A stretch of DNA of 64,000 nt from assembly GCA_026399075.1 (NCBI GenBank), contig JAPLRR010000068.1, positions 1-64,000 on the forward strand, given 5' to 3'. The stretch's first letter is position 1. The number at the start of each line of letters is the position of its first letter. Of this stretch, positions 59,051 to 64,000 are shown piece after piece. A model generated the notes under the pieces. That model was not told the DNA's origin, did not search any database, and saw only the letters and a list, made by a program, of their open reading frames with translations. Source of the stretch: Methylococcales bacterium. GTDB lineage: Bacteria; Pseudomonadota; Gammaproteobacteria; Methylococcales; Methylomonadaceae. The position numbers and the translations under genes were made by a program.

Positions 59051-59370
59051 CATTTCCAGATTAATTGTTCGTGTATCCGCATCAGCAGTTCTCATTATGG
59101 CTGTATGATTTGTCATTCCATCATAGATGCCGGAATGGCGGGTGATTCACTCATCTTAAAGTCATAATGACAATTGCAGCATCATTATTATGGGTGACAA
59201 TTAATAATTGAAGATGTTTTTACGGAGCTCTTAGAAAATAAAGGGCAATTGTAGAAGCATAAGCGATGTTAACGCCAAACGGTTTTACTCCCGGAAAATG
59301 TTTTTAACACCTACATGTCCAACAATGGTTTATATCAATTCCCAATAAGCCCTACGCCCAGGAAGTTACC
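59051..59370. other. Intergenic region, no gene seen
   Basis: About 320 bp between the outer-membrane protein and the deacetylase. In many XrtA clusters an ATPase (TIGR03015) occupies this position, but I see no remnant. A small CATTCC / GGAATG inverted repeat lies near 59117. Confidence 0.45.
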
Positions 59371-60210
59371 ATGCCCCAAAAAAATGCTATGACCGTCGAT
59401 GTGGAAGATTATTTCCAAGTGTCGGCATTCGAACCCTATATTAACAAAAGCCAATGGGACGGCCTTCCGCATAGGGTTGAAAAGAACACCCATAAAATAC
59501 TGGATTTATTTGCTGACAAGGGGGTAAAAGCCACTTTTTTTACCTTGGGTTGGGTTGCTGAGCGGTATCCTGGCTTGATAGCCAGGATCGTAAATGATGG
59601 ACATGAACTCGCTTGTCATGGATATGAACATATCAGGGTTACTGAGCAAACCCCCGATCAATTCCGTAGTGATGTTGCCAAGGCCAAAGTTATCTTGGAG
59701 GATCTAAGTGGCAAGCCAGTAAAGGGTTATCGTGCCGCCAGCTATTCGATAGGCGCAAACAATCTTTGGGCTTTAGACGTTCTGCAGGAGCTTGGGTTTA
59801 AATACAGCTCCAGCATCTACCCCGTAAAACATGATTTATATGGGATGCCCGATGCACCACGATTCCTGTATGAACCCATAGAAAACAATCCGTTCAAAGA
59901 AATACCCATTACCACGATCCGCCTAGGTGATAAGAACCTGCCTTGCGGGGGAGGGGGGTTTTTTAGGTTTTATCCTTATGCCCTATCAAAATGGGCATTT
60001 AACCGGGTGAACCAGCAAGAAGGCCAATCGGCTATTTTTTATTTCCACCCATGGGAAATTGACCCTGAACAACCCCGCCAACAAGGGCTCAGCTTTAAAA
60101 CTCGGTTTCGGCATTATCTCAACCTTAATCGGATGGAACATCGGATCAATAAACTGTTGGTAGATTTTAACTGGGACACTATGGAAAATGTTTTCCAAAT
60201 TAACGAATAG
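59371..60210 (+). CDS. XrtA-system polysaccharide deacetylase
   Basis: A 279-residue NodB-like deacetylase. The acidic TVDVEDYFQVSAFE block, the metal-binding LACHGYEH (H-x3-H), RAASYSIG and a FHPWEIDPEQPR end are all those of TIGR03006-type enzymes. It removes acetyl groups from amino-sugar residues of the polymer. The ATG is 12 nt after a run of intergenic DNA; it is followed by the FemAB gene 11 nt downstream. Confidence 0.92.
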   Translation: MPQKNAMTVDVEDYFQVSAFEPYINKSQWDGLPHRVEKNTHKILDLFADKGVKATFFTLGWVAERYPGLIARIVNDGHELACHGYEHIRVTEQTPDQFRSDVAKAKVILEDLSGKPVKGYRAASYSIGANNLWALDVLQELGFKYSSSIYPVKHDLYGMPDAPRFLYEPIENNPFKEIPITTIRLGDKNLPCGGGGFFRFYPYALSKWAFNRVNQQEGQSAIFYFHPWEIDPEQPRQQGLSFKTRFRHYLNLNRMEHRINKLLVDFNWDTMENVFQINE

Positions 60211-60221
60211 GATTATGAAGC

Positions 60222-61241
60222 ATGATAAAAACACTGGATGAGGCAAACCTTTTACGTTGGGACAATTTTGTCCAGGCTAGACCCGATGCAACTTTTTTTC
60301 ATCGGGCAGGATGGAAAGAAATCATTGAAAAATCCTTCGGGCACAAAACTTATTTCCTCTATGTCGAAAATGAAGGGGAAATATCAGGTATTTTGCCTTT
60401 GGTGCACATCAACAGTTTGTTGTTTGGTAATAATTTGGTTTCAATTGCGCCTTGTGTTTACGGTGGCGTTGTTGCCAGCGATGAACAATCTTATCTTGAG
60501 CTAGATAAAGAAGCCTGCCGTTTGGCTGAAGAGTTGGGGGTTGATTGCCTAGAAATGAGGAATCTGGTGCAAAAAACGCCAGAGCGTCCCCACAAAGACC
60601 TTTATGTGACATTCAGAAAGGAATTGGATGCTGATGTGGAAAAAAATTTTTTGGCTATCCCTAGAAAACAGCGGGCGGTTGTGAGAAAAGGGATAGAGGC
60701 GGGATTAAGCAGCGTAATTGATGAAAATATCGATAGGCTTTATCAGGCTTATTCCGAAAGTGTCAGGAATTTAGGCACGCCGGTGTTTTCCAAAAAATAT
60801 TTTCAGACCCTTAAGGATGTTTTTGCCGATAAATGTGAAATTTTGACAGTCGAGCATCAAGGCCAAGTAGTGGCAAGTGTCATGAGCTTTTATTTTAAAG
60901 ATGAAATATTACCTTACTATGGTGGCGGGACGGATTTGGCCAGGGATCTGAAAGGCAATGACTTTATGTATTGGGAAGTCATGCGCCGAGCAGTGGAAAA
61001 GGGCATTAAAATATTCGATTATGGGCGTAGCAAAATTGGCACAGGCTCATACAGTTTTAAAAAAAACTGGGGGTTTATACCCCAACCTTTATTTTATGAG
61101 TATCATTTGGTTAAGGCCCATTCTATGCCGGATATCAATCCCCTAAACCCCAAGTACAAACTATTCATCGCCGCTTGGAAACGTTTGCCATTATCGGTAA
61201 GCCAGATTATAGGGCCTTGGTTATCAAAAGATTTAGGCTAG
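60222..61241 (+). CDS. FemAB-family XrtA/PEP-CTERM protein
   Basis: A 339-residue GNAT-like FemAB protein. The N-terminal segment WDNFVQARPDATFFHRAGWKE and the C-terminal YGGGTDLARDLKGNDFMYWEVMRRAVEKG are those of the TIGR03019 family. FemAB proteins transfer aminoacyl groups from tRNA to glycan or peptide acceptors. In exosortase loci the substrate is unknown. It lies 11 nt after the deacetylase gene. Confidence 0.9.
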   Translation: MIKTLDEANLLRWDNFVQARPDATFFHRAGWKEIIEKSFGHKTYFLYVENEGEISGILPLVHINSLLFGNNLVSIAPCVYGGVVASDEQSYLELDKEACRLAEELGVDCLEMRNLVQKTPERPHKDLYVTFRKELDADVEKNFLAIPRKQRAVVRKGIEAGLSSVIDENIDRLYQAYSESVRNLGTPVFSKKYFQTLKDVFADKCEILTVEHQGQVVASVMSFYFKDEILPYYGGGTDLARDLKGNDFMYWEVMRRAVEKGIKIFDYGRSKIGTGSYSFKKNWGFIPQPLFYEYHLVKAHSMPDINPLNPKYKLFIAAWKRLPLSVSQIIGPWLSKDLG

Positions 61242-61278
61242 CCCTACCAGTTTAACTAGTCATCACACAGAACCCATT

Positions 61279-62484
61279 ATGGACAAACTGCTTTATTTGA
61301 CGCACCGGATTCCGTATCCCCCCAATAAAGGCGATAAAATCCGCTCTTATCATTTTTTAAAATATTTGGCATCGGAATATGATGTGTACTTGGGGACTTT
61401 TATTGATGACCCTAGCGATTGGCAATATGCCGGGAAACTGGATGGCTTGTGTGTGGAAACCCATATTTTGGAACTTAAGCCGTTTCAGGCCAAAATAAAA
61501 TGCCTACAAGGTTTTCTAACAGGTGAAGCATTAAGTTTGCCCTACTATAAAAGCCAGTCCATGCAGGATTGGGTTAGCCAAACAATCAAAACCCACGGCA
61601 TAAAGAAAGTGCTGGTTTTTTCATCGGCGATGATGCAGTTCGTAATGCCATTACTCCAGGATGGCATAGAAGTCATCGTTGATTTTGTGGATGTCGATTC
61701 AGACAAATGGCGGCAGTATGCGGACAAAAAACATGGCATAACCCGTTGGATTTACCAACGGGAATCTAAATGCTTACTTGATTACGAAATAAAGGTGGCG
61801 GGGCAGACCAAAGCCAGTTTGTTTGTGTCTGAAGCTGAAGCCGCGTTATTTAAACGCCTTGCCCCCAACTTAAGTGAAAAAATAGGTCATATCAATAATG
61901 GTATTGATATAGACCATTTTTCACCTGACCTTAAATTTTCTTCGCCGTATAGTGAAGGTCAGCAAGCCTTGGTGTTTACTGGTGCAATGGATTATTGGCC
62001 TAATGTAGATGCGGTTGTTTGGTTTGCCCATGACGTTTTTCCTCAGATATTGATAAATCACCCGGCAATAAAGTTTTATATCGTAGGGTCAAAACCAAGC
62101 AAAGAAGTCGAAGATCTAGCAAGAAACAATCAGAATATTGTGGTGACGGGTTTTGTTGATGATGTGAGGCCTTATGTCGCCCATGCCACAATAGCCGTTG
62201 CCCCTCTGAGGATTGCCAGAGGCATCCAAAATAAAGTGTTGGAGGCGATGGCGATGGCTAAACAGGTCGTTGCAACCTACGCCGCAATGGAAGGCATCCC
62301 TTTTAATGATAGCCTCGCCGTGGTAGTGGTTGATGACGCGGCCATCATGGCCCAGCAAATTGATAGATTGCTGGGTAGTGGCCCAATCTCCACAGTGTTA
62401 AGCGCTAATCGGGCCTATGTAAAAGCCAACTATAACTGGGAACACAATGTGAATGGGTTAATCAGATTAATTCAAGAAGAATGA
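61279..62484 (+). CDS. XrtA-associated glycosyltransferase (TIGR03087-type, GT4-like)
   Basis: A 401-residue GT-B glycosyltransferase. The N-terminus LTHRIPYPPNKGDKIRSYHF and GAMDYWPNVDAVVWFAHDVFP with a later RIARGIQNKVLEAMAMAKQVV E-x7-E region match the TIGR03087 (stp1) type. It should extend or initiate the repeat unit of the exopolysaccharide. In many such clusters exosortase XrtA follows this gene; here the next gene is the asparagine synthase. Confidence 0.9.
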   Translation: MDKLLYLTHRIPYPPNKGDKIRSYHFLKYLASEYDVYLGTFIDDPSDWQYAGKLDGLCVETHILELKPFQAKIKCLQGFLTGEALSLPYYKSQSMQDWVSQTIKTHGIKKVLVFSSAMMQFVMPLLQDGIEVIVDFVDVDSDKWRQYADKKHGITRWIYQRESKCLLDYEIKVAGQTKASLFVSEAEAALFKRLAPNLSEKIGHINNGIDIDHFSPDLKFSSPYSEGQQALVFTGAMDYWPNVDAVVWFAHDVFPQILINHPAIKFYIVGSKPSKEVEDLARNNQNIVVTGFVDDVRPYVAHATIAVAPLRIARGIQNKVLEAMAMAKQVVATYAAMEGIPFNDSLAVVVVDDAAIMAQQIDRLLGSGPISTVLSANRAYVKANYNWEHNVNGLIRLIQEE

Positions 62485-62649
62485 ACCCATCAGGGGAGGG
62501 CGCTACAATTTCTTTTGGTTGCCCTACCTGCCAGCTAAGTCAAAAACGCATGAATGGCATAGTAAAGCAGCAGGATTTTTGTCCTGTCCGCTATTAACAA
62601 ATCGCCAATATCAATAAAAAACCCATTTAATTAGGAAAAATAAATAGCT

Positions 62650-64000
62650 ATGTGTGGAATTGTAGGCATCTTCGATATAAGAGAAAAGCGGGAAATAAAC
62701 CGGGATTTGCTTTCCCTAATGAACGAGAGCCAATTTCACCGCGGCCCTGATGAAGGTGGCCTGCATACTGAGGCTGGTTTGGGTTTCGGACATCGGCGCT
62801 TATCAATTATTGATCTTGCCAGCGGTCAGCAGCCTATGGTTAGCCGTGATAAAAACGTCGTGCTAACCTATAACGGCGAAGTCTACAATTTTCCTGAATT
62901 AAGAAAAGAATTGGAAGCGCTGGGATTTTTCTTTCAGACCCATTGTGACACCGAGGTCATTTTATATGCGTGGCAGGCCTGGGGTGAGTCATGTGTCGAA
63001 AGGTTGCGGGGTATGTTTGCTTTCGCGATATGGGACAGGGAACAGCAAACATTGTTTCTGGCACGGGACCGTTTGGGGGTAAAACCACTTTATTATGCCG
63101 AACTTGCCAATGGCCAATTTATTTTTGGTTCGGAATTAAAATCGCTTAAAGTGCATCCTGAATTGCCCAAAACATTTGATCCTACCGCGATTGAAGATTA
63201 TTTTGGATTCGGCTACATCCCTGACCCTAAAACCATTTATAAGAATGTCCATAAATTGGAACCCGGCTATTGCCTAAGCATTAAGCACGGTGCCAAATCC
63301 TATCAGCCACGGCAATATTGGGACGTAAAATTTACCCCACGTCCTGCACAAGATGAACGTGCAACGGGAGAAGAGCTCATCGAACGTTTGCGTGAAGCCG
63401 TTAAAATAAGGATGGTCGCTGACGTGCCATTAGGGGCATTTTTATCGGGAGGCGTCGATTCCAGTGCGGTTGTCGCCATGATGGCTGGATTATCACCTGA
63501 CCCGGTCAATACTTGTTCGATTTCCTTTGGCGACCCGGCATTTAATGAGTCAAAATTTGCCGCACAAGTGGCCGAGCGCTACCATACCGCCCATCGCGTT
63601 GAACAGGTGGATCCTGATGATTTTAGCTTGATTGACCAATTGGCCGCGCTTTATGATGAACCTTATGCCGACAGTTCAGCATTACCCACTTATCGGGTGT
63701 GTGAGCTGGCTAAAAAACAGGTGACAGTTGTGCTTTCCGGCGATGGCGGTGACGAAAATTTGGCCGGATACCGGCGTTATCGCTGGCATACCTATGAAGA
63801 ACAAATGCGCTCATGGCTACCCGATAGCATCAGAAAGCCAGTGTTTGGTTTACTTGGACAGGTTTATCCAAAAGCCGATTGGGCGCCGAAGATTTTCAGG
63901 GCAAAATCCACTTTTGAATCAATAGCCCGTGATTCCATGGAAGGCTATTTCCATAGCGTTTCAGTGCTATCCAACGAAATCCGTGGCAAATTGTTCAGCG
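62650..64000 (+). CDS. XrtA-system asparagine synthase-like amidotransferase, truncated by window end
   Basis: The open frame from ATG 62650 continues past 64000 (450 codons seen). The N-terminal nucleophile is in MCGIVGIFD (C2), followed by RGPDEGGLHTEAG and GHRRLSIIDLASG; the synthetase domain starts with the PP-loop LSGGVDSSAVVAMMAG. This matches TIGR03108-type (eps_aminotran_1) amidotransferases of exosortase loci, which probably amidate sugar acids. A complete protein would be about 630 residues. Ribosome binding site is weak (AGGAAAAA). Confidence 0.93.
   Translation, partial: MCGIVGIFDIREKREINRDLLSLMNESQFHRGPDEGGLHTEAGLGFGHRRLSIIDLASGQQPMVSRDKNVVLTYNGEVYNFPELRKELEALGFFFQTHCDTEVILYAWQAWGESCVERLRGMFAFAIWDREQQTLFLARDRLGVKPLYYAELANGQFIFGSELKSLKVHPELPKTFDPTAIEDYFGFGYIPDPKTIYKNVHKLEPGYCLSIKHGAKSYQPRQYWDVKFTPRPAQDERATGEELIERLREAVKIRMVADVPLGAFLSGGVDSSAVVAMMAGLSPDPVNTCSISFGDPAFNESKFAAQVAERYHTAHRVEQVDPDDFSLIDQLAALYDEPYADSSALPTYRVCELAKKQVTVVLSGDGGDENLAGYRRYRWHTYEEQMRSWLPDSIRKPVFGLLGQVYPKADWAPKIFRAKSTFESIARDSMEGYFHSVSVLSNEIRGKLFS

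Overview
The window reads as chromosomal DNA of a free-living Gram-negative gammaproteobacterium. The housekeeping set (ispH, hslR, rraA, trhP, dcd, metG, rsfS-nadD-proA, sucA-sucB-lpd, adk, asd-fimV) and an exosortase A (PEP-CTERM) type exopolysaccharide cluster fit an aquatic or sediment member of Methylococcales or a relative. No methane-oxidation gene is visible, so that placement is inference.

Layout. 1-7.3 kb is accessory DNA: the edge of an IS630-like transposase, a large STAND NTPase with a predicted N-terminal Cap4-like nuclease, a patchwork of gene fragments (livF-like, livG-like, hrpA-like), tRNA-Ser(GGA) and tRNA-Lys(CTT), two tandem 230-bp structured repeats, and a Septu-type pair (ptuA-ptuB). 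7.6-13.3 kb is housekeeping: xseA, a guanidinium exporter, tusB-tusE, hslR, ispH, rraA and trhP. 13.3-17.5 kb is accessory again: higB-higA and a NACHT NTPase with helical repeats. 17.8-27.5 kb mixes small membrane proteins, a CPBP protease, ycgL, dcd, apbC, metG, an exosortase-associated O-ligase, a lipoprotein, plsC and gmhB. 27.5-33.9 kb is a four-gene SMC-KITE-kleisin-Toprim operon of the Mks/Wadjet type. 34-45.6 kb is core metabolism. 45.7-48.4 kb is fimV. 49.1-64 kb is the exopolysaccharide cluster: prsT-like TPR lipoprotein, two UDP-sugar enzymes, export lipoprotein, chain-length protein, tyrosine kinase, outer-membrane barrel, deacetylase, FemAB protein, glycosyltransferase, and an asparagine synthase cut by the window end.

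How the genes work together. At least four loci look like anti-phage or anti-plasmid systems and are interleaved with core genes. The exopolysaccharide genes form one forward-oriented set from precursor synthesis through polymer length control to export and modification. The 2-oxoglutarate dehydrogenase genes form a tight operon.

Most notable observations: (1) the lpd (E3) gene at the end of the sucAB operon has lost both redox cysteines and the catalytic histidine while its FAD- and NAD-binding regions look intact; (2) the SMC-like operon has an atypical ATPase signature (SSHG), begins with the SMC gene and is packed against gmhB-plsC; (3) two tandem structured repeats sit directly downstream of the Septu pair; (4) TusE carries both DsrC-type cysteines. 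All assignments come from reading the sequence and remembered family motifs; no database search was run.
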